64,000 nucleotides of DNA, taken from the NCBI GenBank assembly GCA_030248195.1, contig JASAND010010747.1:1-64000 (forward strand), written 5' to 3'. This stretch comes from Trissonchulus latispiculum. Lineage: Eukaryota; Nematoda; Enoplea; Enoplida; Ironidae. Position 1 is the stretch's first letter; each line of letters starts with the position of its first letter. Below are positions 10,042 to 20,939 of this stretch, piece after piece. The position numbers and the translations under genes are program-made. The notes under the pieces are model-generated. The model did not search any database and was not told the origin of the DNA. It was given only the letters and a program-made list of their open reading frames with translations.

Positions 10042-10796
10042 TGTAACGGATTAAGGTTGGAATGGTCAACCTTTCCGTTGTTGGTGATATCACTAGGCTA
10101 GCTACCCGCTTGGCTTAGTATATCATCATCAAAAGGGGCTGGGTTAATTTCGCAAGTCACGTAGCTCCCCCAACGTGTACGTTTGGGATTGGATGGCTTC
10201 CCCCCCCCCTTGCTATACGGGGAGCTACGTGATTGGGGGGCAAATTCTCACTAGGGGGCGCTCGTGGGAGGGTTCAACCCAACACTCGCTTCCCCCCTTC
10301 AGTCTTAGTACTTCTGTCAACGTGTACACCCGCTCTATTCCTCTCTAACTTTATTCCCCCTTTTACTGTATATATTTTGCCCCTGCTCTCCCCCAGAGCA
10401 GATTCTGGTACGTTGGCCTTATTGGCCTTGTCACTGTAAGTTCATATTTTGTGTGACTGTCTTGTATAACTGAGGGCCCGGCCCATAACTGTACTTTATT
10501 ATTCTATATAATAATTATGGTTGTTCTTCCTTAATTAAAGTGTTGTTACTATTTAATTAGGCTGAGTCTACTGAGCTCCTGCTAGGTAGGAAGGTCCTGT
10601 TCGAATCCAATATAGTGAGAGTGAAGAGGCATCTTTTCACTTAGGGCAGGTTTCTACCCGGTTTACATCTGGCGAGGCTGTCCCGACCGTCTCCTGTAGT
10701 CGGTTCGTTGTCTATTTGTGTACGGTCTCCGCATCCGTCAGGCTTCGGGTGTGGTAACGGTGCTTGTACGTAGAATCAGGTACTTGCCCCGCTACA
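10042..10796 (+). mobile_element. LTR (TGTAACGG...CCGCTACA), probably a 3' LTR
   Basis: It begins TGTAACGG and ends CCGCTACA, giving the usual TG/CA termini with an imperfect inverted repeat. Related copies lie at 26941-27678 and 36482-37210; shared blocks include the ends, a segment around GGGGGCGCTCG and GAGGCTGTCCCGACCGTCTC. An AATTAAA-type polyadenylation signal lies near 10534. No flanking target duplication is visible, as expected if the 5' LTR is absent. Confidence 0.7.
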
Positions 10797-12535
10797 CATA
10801 GATTCTCATTTTCCGCAGTTCAGAATCTGTAAAACGTCAAGAATTTATGTTTTCGGAGGCGTGTAATAGTGAAGTCTGGGAGTTGAACCACAGCACCACC
10901 ATTACTACAAGCAACTGGCACAATGTAACGCGGACTTAACTGCTAAGGAGATCTATTCCAGGCGGCTCTCTTTTAACCCTGGGACGAGCCTCGCCAGGTT
11001 TGGGGGAGTATGAATTTTTATTGGGCGCAGGACCGACTGGCGCCTGAATAGAAAGGGGGGCGATTGGACCGAGAAACACACAGAAGAATGGAGGTCGGAC
11101 ACCAAATAAAGGGCAGTGAGTGTGAGTTGAGTTAAGATAAAGGAATGCGAAACAAGAGAGGTCCCAAATTGCAGGAAGAGAGAAATAAGGTCGGAATCCC
11201 AGAAGTGTAAAAACCGCGTAAAAATGTAAAAATTGTTAAAATCAAATTTACCCAACTGAAGGTGGTCTGACTAATGATTACGAGTCAGGAATTGCATTGC
11301 GAAATAAAGATTGATATAAGTTAATTTTGATGTTCAATCTCCGGCAAGCCAATTATAAAGACAATTCCATGTAGTGTTATCTTTTACGGTTATTTAAAGG
11401 AATGGATAATTTTGATATTTTCACGAAAGCTAACCATGAAGATATCACTACATTATGAAATGTACGTTTTCGCATCTGAAAACACATCACAAATACCAGA
11501 CATTCCAGTAAATGAATAAATAACATTAACCGTTTTAAAGGGAGTTTAAGACTTTTACAGAAAATTTTAGGGATTTTTAATGTGAAAATCACGAAGTACT
11601 TAGGAGCGTCTTCCACTACTGCCTATACTACACATGGTTGTAAAGTTCTATGAAGGTACAGCTCTAATTGACAATATCCATTACAGTAAGAGTTTATTAT
11701 AGGACGAGTAAAGACGAGTGCATTAAGTTTGCAATTTGCTGGAAATATTAAGGCCGAAATCTCGGGAGAGGTGTTCCGCTTTTGTAAACTTACAACGCTA
11801 GCATACCTCATATATGGGTTTTTGCCAAATAAAATACTAAAACTTGAGATACGACGGACTTCTTAACGATATAAAAATAACGTAGTTTGGTTCAGTCAAT
11901 CTCTCACAAATCTGACAACAGCGTAAGGCATTTTAAAGAAATGATGAAATTCCTAGAATTTTCGTGGAAATGATGTTGTATTCCTTTTTTGTGAGAAATT
12001 GCCTAAACCTAACTACATAATTTTTATTTTGATAGAAAGTTCTTGTTCTACGCACCGTAATGATATAAAATGATTGCTGTCTACGATTTTTCCAGTTGAA
12101 GTTATAGGATTTAATTTGGCAAAGACGCCCGTTTTTGAGAAATGTCAGCGTTGTATGCTTACACGCTGATAAGTAGACGGTAACAAACGGTTGTTTTTTG
12201 ATTTTTAGTTTTTCTTCTAAAATCAAAAGTTAAAACTCAAACGCGTTTTATTCAGGCTAGAGCCGGAATGAATATAATGGAAAGTTTCTATGAATTGTGT
12301 GTTAGCGTAGTTTGACCCAGACGAAACCCTATCTTCAACGTAGTATAGGAGCTTTATTGATAGTCTATATGTAACCATTTATGCAAGTATGGTTTCACTC
12401 TGCTTTATAAAGACTAATGCTGGTTGTCTTTTCGCAGTAGCTGGCTGGAAGCAGTCTCTTTGACGCAGATATTTTGCACCAGTACTGCTAGAAAGCAGCA
12501 AACAGGTGATAAAAGAAAAACGCAAATTGGAATTG
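10797..12535. other. Intergenic DNA without recognised features
   Basis: AT-rich, with a purine-rich patch at about 11000-11200. Small frames on both strands show no splice context or recognisable motif. The 20-bp word ATTAAGGCCGAAATCTCGGG at 11747-11766 recurs exactly at 56150-56169 beside a palindromic element and may be the end of the same repeat family. Confidence 0.3.
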
Positions 12536-12824
12536 TAAGGGAAGCAGGCATAAGAAAGATTGATAAGCCTGATATGGGAGATCAACTGATTAGTCCCGTC
12601 GTGTAGTCGTTAGCATGACTGCTCCGGAGTAGAAGGGCCGAGGCTCGATCCATGGAGGGACCAATTCTTTACTTTTAATGGTGAGTGAAAAGCTGAACCT
12701 CCCTTTCCCTTCTCTCTTCTAGGTCCTGGTTTCGTGGGTACGAGAGTGTCTGACGCCTCCCGTCTCGGGATGGGCTTGTCCCTGGTTTCTTCTTCTTGGT
12801 CCTTTAGCCTGGTAGAAGCGCAAC
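12536..12824 (+). mobile_element. tRNA-derived SINE
   Basis: A leader (TAAGGGAAGCAGGCATAAGA) is followed by a tRNA-like head at 12592-12663 (AGTCCCG...GGGACCA with a box-B-like GGCTCGATCC). A pyrimidine-rich body then ends in GGTAGAAGCGC. The same modules appear in inverse orientation at 13544-14682. The anticodon-loop position reads CTCCGGA here, unlike the other copies, so the tRNA part is not under anticodon constraint. Confidence 0.65.
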
Positions 12825-13543
12825 AAAATGGAGACTTCTCTAAAGACATTCCTCAAAGCTTCAAGCTTTTCCGTCACTCATCATCTTGCCAAAAATGTGG
12901 AGTTTTGTAAAGTATTGAATTTGAACAGTATTCTCACTCAATCGGTGACTTTATATTTAAAACCGTTCATCCACTTTTAATATGTAACGGGAGCGTAACT
13001 GATTATTATCCTCTATACAGAATTACTAGAAAGGGTGTTCGAATCTCATATATGTGAAGCTTTTCCATTGATTCCGAATTCGCAGGTTATCTGCATGGAG
13101 ATTTTGAAAGGTCTACTTTGAAATAAACGTATGAGTTAAGGTCCTTTTAGAGTTAACTTGTTTGTTTTTGGTTTCCTAAGGTGCTGGTTCGGTTATTTGC
13201 AGCAATCTTTGAAAGATGGTAGGTTACTCAATTTTTGGAGCTCAACGGCATAAGCTGAGTATGTGTTCGTTAAAACTAGAAGCGTATAACTGTCTCAATG
13301 TAACTGTTCGACTTGGATATGTGATAACACAAAATCAATCTTTGAACATTGATATCTCGAAGTGTGGGAAAGCTAAACATAAGCGTACTGTTCAGGCAAC
13401 AAAAGAAACGTCTTCCCGAGGGATATTTTTTATGAAGTCGTTTAACGAGCAATGAAGCTTAATATATTCAGGAAAATGTGAATTTTGTCTCATTTTAGTC
13501 AAATGTTCTTCCATGTTTGCACGCATATTTCTCCCGACCGAAC
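12825..13543. other. Intergenic DNA, one weak ORF
   Basis: A 79-codon + frame at 13216-13455 follows a possible acceptor (TTATTTGCAG) but shows no recognisable motif. I cannot say that it is coding. Nothing else was seen. Confidence 0.25.
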
Positions 13544-14048
13544 TGTAGCGCTTCTACCAGGGCTGGTGGACCAAGAAGAAACCAAGGACAAGCCCAAGCG
13601 GGAGGCGTCAGGTATCATCAGCTTCATCAGCTGAACTCCCATTGCAGGCTTATCGATCTTTCCTATGCCTGCTTCCCTTACATCTCCCCCGGGTTTCAAT
13701 TAAGACGCGTCCCGCGGCTTACTCAACTCGGAATCGAACCGAGAGCGCATCCAGCGCAGGGCATTCTGAGCCCAAGGGATCCGTGCTCCCCCGACACACG
13801 TTCCAGACACCTTTATATCCAACCAACCAGAAGCAACTACTGGGGGACCGGAGACAGGAGTCCAATCCGGATCCTGAGGCAGCCTCGCCACATGTAGCGC
13901 TTCTACCAGGGCTGGTGAACCAAGAAGAAACCAAGGACAAGCCCGAACGGGAGGCATCAGGTACCCTCGTACCCACGAAACCAAGACCTAGAAGAGGGAA
14001 GGGAAGAGGGAGGTCCAGCTTTTCACTCACCATTGAAAGTAAAGAATT

Positions 14049-14118
14049 GGTCCCGCCGGGGATCGAACCACGGCCCTTCTGCTCTAGAGTCAGACGCTAA
14101 CCACTACACCACGGGACC
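14049..14118 (-). tRNA. tRNA-Gln-like SINE head, anticodon position CTA
   Basis: It starts GGTCCCGTGGTGTAGTGGTT, close to eukaryotic tRNA-Gln, and the acceptor closes with CGGGACC. The anticodon arm is TCTGA-CTCTAGA-GCAGA, which puts CTA in the anticodon position. The T-stem (CGTGG/CCCGG) has mismatches. It is embedded in a repeat, so it is most likely a SINE promoter head and not a working tRNA. Confidence 0.5.
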
Positions 14119-14555
14119 ATCAGCTGAACTCCCATTGCAGGCTTATCAATCTTTCCTATGCCTGCTTCCCTTACATCTCCCCCGGGTTTCAATTAAGACG
14201 CGTCCCGCGGCTTACTCAACTCGGAATCGAACCGAGAGCGCATCCAGCGCAGGGCATCCAGCGCAGGGCATTCTGAGCCCAAGGGATCCGTGCTCCCCCG
14301 ACACACGTTCCAGACACCTTTATATACAACCAACCAGAAGCAACTACTGGGGGACCGGAGACAGGAGTCCAATCCGGGTCCTGAGGCAGCCTCGCCACAT
14401 GTAGCGCTTCTACCAGGGCTGGTGAACCAAGAAGAAACCAAGGACAAGCCCGAACGGGAGGCGTCAGGTACCCTCGTACCCACGAAACCAGGACCTAGAA
14501 GAGAGAAGGGAAGAGGGAGGTTCAGCTTTTCACTCACCATTGAAAGTAAAGAATT

Positions 14556-14627
14556 GATCCCGCCGGGGATCGAACCACGGCCCTTCTGCTCTAGAGTCAG
14601 ACATGCTAACCACTACACCACGGGACC
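14556..14627 (-). tRNA. Second tRNA-Gln-like SINE head, anticodon position CTA
   Basis: Same structure as the head at 14049-14118, with two extra bases before the anticodon stem and GATC in place of GACC at the 3' acceptor strand. A-box and B-box words are intact (TGGTGTAGTGG, GGTTCGATCCC), which fits an internal RNA polymerase III promoter. Confidence 0.5.
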
Positions 14628-14682
14628 ATCAGCTGAACTCCCATTGCAGGTTTATCAATCTTTCCTATGCCTGCTTCCCTTA

Positions 14683-15579
14683 CAGAACGCCAAAATGCAT
14701 AACCTGCCTCCGACTGGGAGAAATCCGTGTTCAAAACAATGCTTTTGCAAATTTCAAGATTTCACCTTTTCGCTGCTACGCTAAGTAAAGTTAATGTTGA
14801 GAGCTCCCTGTTGGGCATAACACGACCTATAGACTACAAATGTGGACAATACTTGACCGACCGAGTAGCGCTGTTGAAGCTGTTGGATAGGTTACACTAT
14901 TTAATTTTTTTAAAAATGCCCCGTTTTATGCGTCGAAAAGTAATTTTCCATGTTACTCCTAAACCATAAAAAACCAAATAATAGTTATCGGGCTTGGTGA
15001 GAAGGTTCCGGTTTGTCCGTGCAGGGTGACCACAGTGAAGTTGTGACGGATTAAAGCAACTCTCCCCAATACTCATTTTTCAAGCCCTGACTTTCCTGAA
15101 GCGTTTGTTATTCAGCCTAAATGATGTTATTGCAGCAGTATGAATTTCAACGACAAATGCGCTTTTTAAAGCCAAAAATACGCGAACCCGAACCGGCACC
15201 TTAAAGGTAAATTCATTGCTGTTATTCGGTCGGTAAGAGAAAAGTTTGATTGTTGATTGTTGATTTTTGTTTTTCTGCTGCAAACAACAAAATCAAAAAG
15301 GAAACAGTTGATTCAACGCACCGATTTTTGTGTTTTGAATTGCCAGCTTTCCGAACAATCAAGTGTAAACAACGGATGCATCAAAACTCTGGGTTCGGTT
15401 TTATGAATTTAATAAGAAAAGTTTAGGAAAACCCAAATTTGCATCTATATGGTTTCTTTTGCTGTCGTATCAAATGAGTATAGCGGTTATTATCAGCTTT
15501 CTGATAATTCCAATAGTTCACCCTGGCTGTTCCAAACAAGACAGTATGCGTATGAAGATTATGGATTAAAATTATTATT
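14683..15579. other. Intergenic DNA without recognised features
   Basis: AT-rich. A + frame at 15449-15579 reads protein-like for about 40 residues before running into the next element, but it has no motif and no clear splice context. Nothing firm is seen. Confidence 0.25.
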
Positions 15580-16330
15580 CACTCTTAGAAATGTTCCAGT
15601 AGAAACTACAGGCACTTTTGTAGATGATAAATACAAAAGCTTTTGTAGAAAATGCAGGTTAACTCTAGTAATTTCTACAGGTCATCCTTGGTAGTATTTA
15701 CCGGATAAACTTTGGTAGAATGGATTACAAGTTAGACTAGTATTCAATACAAATGAAACCTGTAGTTTTCACTGGTTTACAGGTTTACTCTACAGGAAAG
15801 TACTCGATACGCTGATAACGCAAACTGAGTATATAAGGGCGACAGTGATCATAGTTTTTGAAGACTAAAACTTTTGAATTTTGTCCAACTTTCATTCGTT
15901 CATTACACCGTGGGTGATTTTTTGTAACGGCCGCTCCCTGCCGAAAATATTTTGGGAGCGGCCGCCCCCTCCCCCGCACCTGCCCACCCCTCCATTTTCC
16001 ATAAACAGGTCACTCCAGTAAAATTTACAGGTTTTGTCTTGTAAAAACTACAGGTTTGGTATCTGATTTAGGATTGTCAAAAAGTCGAACAGAACTACAG
16101 GTTTCTTTAGTATTTTCTACAGGAAACTCCTGTAATAAAAACTACAGGTTTCATTAGTATTTTCTACAGGAAATTCCTGTAATTTTTACTATTCGAGAGG
16201 ACGGTAAAAAATACAAAAGTTACTTTTGTGGAAAATACAGAAAGCTCCGCTAGTTACTGACCGCAAAGGAGCACTTTTGTAGAAAACTATAAGAATTCCT
16301 GTAGTTTCTACAGGAGTCTTTTTAAGAGTG
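15580..16330. mobile_element. MITE-like element rich in TACAGG/CCTGTA motifs
   Basis: The ends form a terminal inverted repeat of about 33 bp: CACTCTTAGAAATGTTCCAG at 15580 against CACTCTTAAAAAGACTCCTG read inward from 16330, both followed by TAGAAACTACAGG. The interior is crowded with ACTACAGG, CCTGTAG, AATTCCTGTAA and TTTTGTAGA words in both orientations. It also has an 11-bp GC-rich hairpin (CGGCCGCTCCC, 15928-15938 with 15954-15964). There is no transposase. No clear target duplication was found, so the superfamily is open. Confidence 0.55.
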
Positions 16331-16807
16331 TAGTCACTACTACACTGTAGTTGAGCTCACTACTACTACTGTAGTTGAAATTAAATCATCAAAATGAAAT
16401 CATATTAATTGAGTCTTGTGTGTATTAGAGAAAATTTTCATAATTTGCAAAAATTTCCGAAAAGCTTGCAAGAGCAAAAACGCTGATTAGCTAGCTATGA
16501 CTAGCTCGATTCGATCGTAGAAACAAAATTATGACTGCGATAAAAATTGGGAGAAAATCCACAAACTATAGATTTTCTGGGAATAAAACACGGAATTTTT
16601 CAAAGTCTCAAAATCCTGACGAGTCTAAAATATAGTCATTTTTTGGGTTTTACTCCAAAGGTTAATCTGCTATATTTAATCTTATTTTGTACACACATTT
16701 TTAGCGTGCTGGAACTATACTCCTGAAATATGCATCCAAACACTCTAAGGCTGTCAGGCAGAGCTAAAGTGTTTCCAATTTATCAGTTGCTTTGTTATTC
16801 GTTTCAG

Positions 16808-17120
16808 ATCAACAATACGTGAAGCTCTTCATAATGCATCATGGCCCGCAAATTTAATTTTCACCGGATGGGGTCCAGATGAACAGAAACCGTTCCTAAA
16901 TGATTCCTCTGGACATGCCGCTCAAACGTTTCTGCAACAAACAATTCAGAGGGAACTCGAGTCTAACTTAGACTTTGTCAACAGTTTGTTCTTGACATAC
17001 TACGAAGACTTTAAAATGTTCGGATTTAAGTTACCTTTGTATGTTAGACGTTTGTGTCGAAGACTTGATGCTGAGCATTTAGCAATATATGCAGTATGTA
17101 ACCACCGAGAATTCTTGTAA
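16808..17120 (+). CDS. Terminal exon of a carbohydrate-sulfotransferase-like protein
   Basis: A 3' splice site (TTATTCGTTTCAG) precedes an open frame of 103 codons in phase with its second base, ending in TAA (17118-17120). The translation has FTGWGPDEQKPFLN and ends with LFLTYYEDFKMFGFKLPLYV. A C-terminal (L/Y)xxYxxDFxxFGY-like signature closes many Golgi carbohydrate sulfotransferases of the HNK-1/chondroitin 4-O type, which use PAPS as sulfate donor. The PAPS-binding motifs would lie in upstream exons, which I could not find; the 751-bp MITE sits in the presumed upstream intron. The match rests on a short motif, so the family is probable but not secure. The reading frame itself is well supported by codon content and splice context. 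Confidence 0.5.
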
Positions 17121-17814
17121 ACGTCATATGTGAGATAATTCGAATGAATGCATACGGTGCCCTTTAAGCACTATCAAGCATTTCAAGTAAAATCACCGAA
17201 CGCAAAACGATTCTCCTAAGTATGCTCCAGAGTTGGACGCGGGCCGCGGGTACCCAAAATATTCTGCTTAGCTGGCGCTGCTCCTACATTTAGGTAATTT
17301 TTTAGAAAAGTTAGATTTTGTAGATAGCACTCCTAACGCTGTCCAGCATCCCAGTGATACTACTTTCCCAAGCTTTTGGTTTTTTGTTTTCGTTAATCAG
17401 CTCATGTACGTTTACAGTTCCAGAATTTGCACTTGCTGAATTTTAACTTAAATTGCTGAAAGAATAAGATGCAGCTGCAGACCAGATAAGGCTATTGAGA
17501 AGGATTGAGTATTCAAGAATGCCTATCGCGCATGAAACGTGTTTTTCTTGTATTTAGAGCCAAACTAAATTCATTTTAAGCAAAATAAGCATTTATGGCC
17601 AAAATTGGAAATTTTGCTTGAAATGGCACCATGTCAGATTTCGACCTGCTGGACTACTGGCAACAGAACTAAGCCAGTAAAAACGATGTAATACTTTGAT
17701 GTGCAGGTTCTAGTAAACGAATGTATAGATTAGTTTGACCTTTCCTGCAAATAGTTAGATTAAATTTTTATTTTGATGAGTGGGTTTTTCCCACCAACTC
17801 CAGGTCACCCCAGA
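17121..17814. other. Downstream flank, no feature recognised
   Basis: AT-rich DNA after the sulfotransferase-like stop codon. A small hairpin (GTGGGTTTTTCCCAC) lies at about 17780-17794, just before the next element. Confidence 0.3.
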
Positions 17815-19914
17815 TTATACCAAATCCGGAGGGGTTAGAGCTGTATGGACAATATCATTATGAAGCGCAAATGCCCTTGTACATCTAGTCCGTTTAGATT
17901 GAGGTCTTTCCGGTAGCATAGTAAATGTCAAAGTCCCCTAAAATTTGCAAGGAAGCAGGGGGTTCAAGATACTGCATGTTCTAAGACTTCTTTGGACGCA
18001 GTTCAAGATTGCTTAGGCTAGGTTGCGGTAGCCCTCGCAGTGGGGTTTTCCCCAGGTGGCGTGGGTGCTTTTCCCGCTTGCCTGTACTCAAAGGAAAGAA
18101 AAATTACCGACTTTGGCATAGATATACCCTCAAGTCAAATCCAATGCGCATTCATTTGTTTCCACATATTAACGTTTCTGGGGGGCTTCTTAGTTTTATT
18201 TTAGGTCATATCTAAGGATTAGTTATATTCATATAATTATTAGAGTTATTTGCTCATTCATTCAACACACCAAGAATTTTCAGGTGCTGATGCAAAAATT
18301 TAACTGTGTCCTTGCAGAGCTTTGTGCTATAGGATGTATTTCGAAAGAATTTTGCGCCTTCGGTGCACTGTTAATTGCATTAATTTCTATCAAGTCAAAA
18401 TTACCCTAGCGTAAATCATGTAGCTGCTTTGTTACATTCTCTAGCTACGTACCAATGAATGCAGGTCGTTGCGTTGTAATTGCTAAATTTTTTAATTTTG
18501 TTGATCTGATTTGGTGAAGCTTCAACAAATTTTGCTTTAAATTTGAGTTCTAAGTTTTAGCTTATAAAGAACCGACATCTAAAATACATCAAAAGAATTT
18601 GTTACTGACAAAATTATATACATGTATATATTAAGCAAAACGAGAGTAAATTAGGAATTTTTATGTAGTTACACACTTTTTTAATAAAATAGCAAAATTT
18701 TTTGGAGAGGTGTGTAACGTTACACATAAGCAGTCGGCCGAAAACACTGCAACTATAATATGCTTCGATTCCAATGGTTCCGGGCTGAACTTTAAAACTA
18801 GGAGTTGACATTGGTTACGTCTTTTCAAATGATTCAGAAGATAGCAACAATGTTGTTGTTGCTGAATAATGGATGCAACAAATTCTGTCCCTAGGACACG
18901 ATTCAACATGGGGGAATGGGGGTGTCCGAAATCTCTCAAAAACTGGAGGTTTGGTACAAAAGATCGAAATTCAGGGGCAACGGACACCGCAATAAGGTAA
19001 ATTAAACAAGAAAAAAATGCACATTTTTTGTTGAAAATTTTGTGAGTTTGGACAAGTTTTGAAAACGTTTCCTGAAAATTGCTGAAACTTTGTTTTATAT
19101 TCCATTTAAAAGGGCTACAATTTGTGAATTGTTGTAAATTGTTGTTTTGTGAATTGTGCAAGTTGTGTAAATTTGCTTAAAATTCCCAAAATTCTTGATT
19201 TTTTTTAAAGTTTTGGCATCGATGCGACTCTCTCACAATTTGTTACTTAGTGTATCTATCAAAAGATTTTGAGTACACGATTATAGCGAGCTTCCGCAGA
19301 TTATACATATGAAAACATAGCCGGCTGAATTCGGTTTTTTCAGTTATAATAACTATGATGCCAACCCATAGTTTTAAATTTCAGCACGGTACTATTGCAT
19401 CGATGCATCTATATAGATGCACGCGGTATCTTATACATACACAAAACTTAGCTTAAGAAGAACTAATAACTATGCTTAAACACTAAAAGTTCTCAAATTA
19501 GATCTATCGCTTCAGTTTTTGTCACACAACGACTAATTTGACATCGTTGCGGTTATAATATCTACGCTAAAGTTGGTAGTTTGCGCTCTCCTCCGAGTAT
19601 AGTTAAGCGGAAAAAAACCCACTGCGTGGGCTACCGATATGACCTATATAGGATTTTAATAGTCTATGTTGAAGAGCGTTCAAATCTGTCCTAGAACATG
19701 CATTATCGTGACCCCCCTACTTCCTTGCAAATTTCTTGAAACTATGAAATTTGTGGAAGTTGAGGTCCGACCAAGTTCCGAAATTTAATTAGACAAAATG
19801 TGTCGGGCCACACTACTGGAAAGACCTCGATCTAAATGGACTAGATGTACAAGGGCATTTGCGCTTCATAATAATATTGGGCATACTGCTCTAACCCCTC
19901 CGGATTTGGTATAA
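17815..19914. mobile_element. 2.1-kb non-autonomous element with ~100-bp terminal inverted repeats
   Basis: The left end starts TTATACCAAATCCGGAGGGG and the right end is its inverse (GGATTTGGTATAA). Similarity continues inward through GAAGCGCAAATGCCC and CTTGTACATCTAGTCC, and resumes near AATTTGCAAGGAAG. The outer TTATA/TATAA fits insertion at TA, as in Tc1/mariner-type elements, though I see no catalytic ORF. A 166-codon minus frame at 18661-19161 has no recognisable motif. The interior is otherwise AT-rich and non-coding. Confidence 0.6.
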
Positions 19915-19999
19915 TGCAAACTATAATGACAATGTTGCTACGCTAATTTCCCATATTCTGAGCTATCTACACAATCAATTTAACATGTTTACCGTTTAC

Positions 20000-20137
20000 A
20001 GTAAGCCAACAGCCAGGGTTTTGTGGTTGCTGCATAACAGTGCGCCCCACACTGCGACTATGCTCTTCATCCGGCAACCCCGATAACCCTTCTATGCGAC
20101 CCACTAGATGTCCCAAAACAGCATTTTTTACTATTTC
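20000..20137 (-). CDS. Candidate internal exon, unrecognised protein
   Basis: Minus-strand reading between a possible acceptor (GCTCTATAG) and a possible donor (GTAAAC) gives exactly 46 codons with no stop, for example VLGHLVGRIEGLSGLPDEE. The GC content is higher than in the flanks. The exon is symmetric in phase. I do not recognise the family. It lies downstream of the stop of the Hint exon on the same strand, so it would belong to another gene. Confidence 0.3.
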
Positions 20138-20939
20138 CTATAGAGCTGTGACTTGAAATTGTTCCGGAAACGGCCATTTGGACCGACCAACTTTGGGCCG
20201 ACCGCCTGAACAGTCCAAGACCTAAATCAAAAATGGTTATTTGGGAGGACCAACTTTGTCACTGTTTACCAAAACACTAAAAAGCGACTGCAGAATAACG
20301 TTTATGAGTGTTTTGAGTGTGCTTTGGTTTGCTAACAACGCACGATTAATGCTGAACATTGAAGATTTTAAATAGACTTTATTGCATCATCGTTCAGCCA
20401 GGTTTCGTATAGCCAGAGTTGTTTGCTACTTCATTGCTACTTCGCCTGCCACTGTCTCCAGTTCAGCTTAGTGTGATTTACACATCATGTTAACTGACTT
20501 TTACACACATTTTGAGCTTCTAGATCAGTTTCTGAATATAGTGTATTAGCGGAGGCTGCGGCCGCCGCGACAAAACAGAATAGTCAATGTTTACACTTTC
20601 AGAGATTAGCATGGCAAACATCAATGTCAGATGTGAATAGAAGTCGAAGCTAAGTTGTCCATGTTAGGTAAACTCGACGTCATACAGTTTCTTTGAAACA
20701 CTTTGTGACACCTGTAATTTTCGCTCGGCTCGAAGTTACTCACTAACCACGTGGTTGTTAATAGCTAACTATTTACTAGCTGTTAACATTTATAAAAGAT
20801 TAAACATTGCAACATCAAAATGTCAAAAATCGCATCAGCATTGATCATTTGCTAACTCTACTGGAACAACCCAATTCAAGTCCAGGATTCAGTGTACACA
20901 TATAGTACTATGTATATTGTAAAAATATCAATGGCAATG
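20138..20939. other. Intergenic DNA between the candidate exon and the Hint exon
   Basis: No coding, RNA or repeat signal was recognised. It would include the 3' flank of the Hint gene. Confidence 0.3.

Larger units (their letters stand above)
13544..14682 (-). mobile_element. Tandem array of composite tRNA-derived SINE units
   Basis: On the minus strand, a unit of about 500 bp occurs twice, plus a partial third. The anchor ATGCCTGCTTCCCTTA (+ strand) ends at 13680, 14173 and 14682. Each full unit has a leader, a tRNA-like head, a body ending GTAGAAGCGCTAC, and a second module containing another box-B-like GGTTCGATTCCGAG. The middle unit carries a short internal duplication (GCATCCAGCGCAGG, about 14240-14270). 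The leftmost copy lacks the tRNA head. Tandem dimerisation of SINE modules is the simplest explanation. Confidence 0.65.

Noticed and set aside
14049..14627. Functional amber-suppressor tRNA genes that could read the TAG at 1491
   Set aside because: The tRNA-like parts have T-stem mismatches, lie inside SINE units, and differ in the anticodon between copies.
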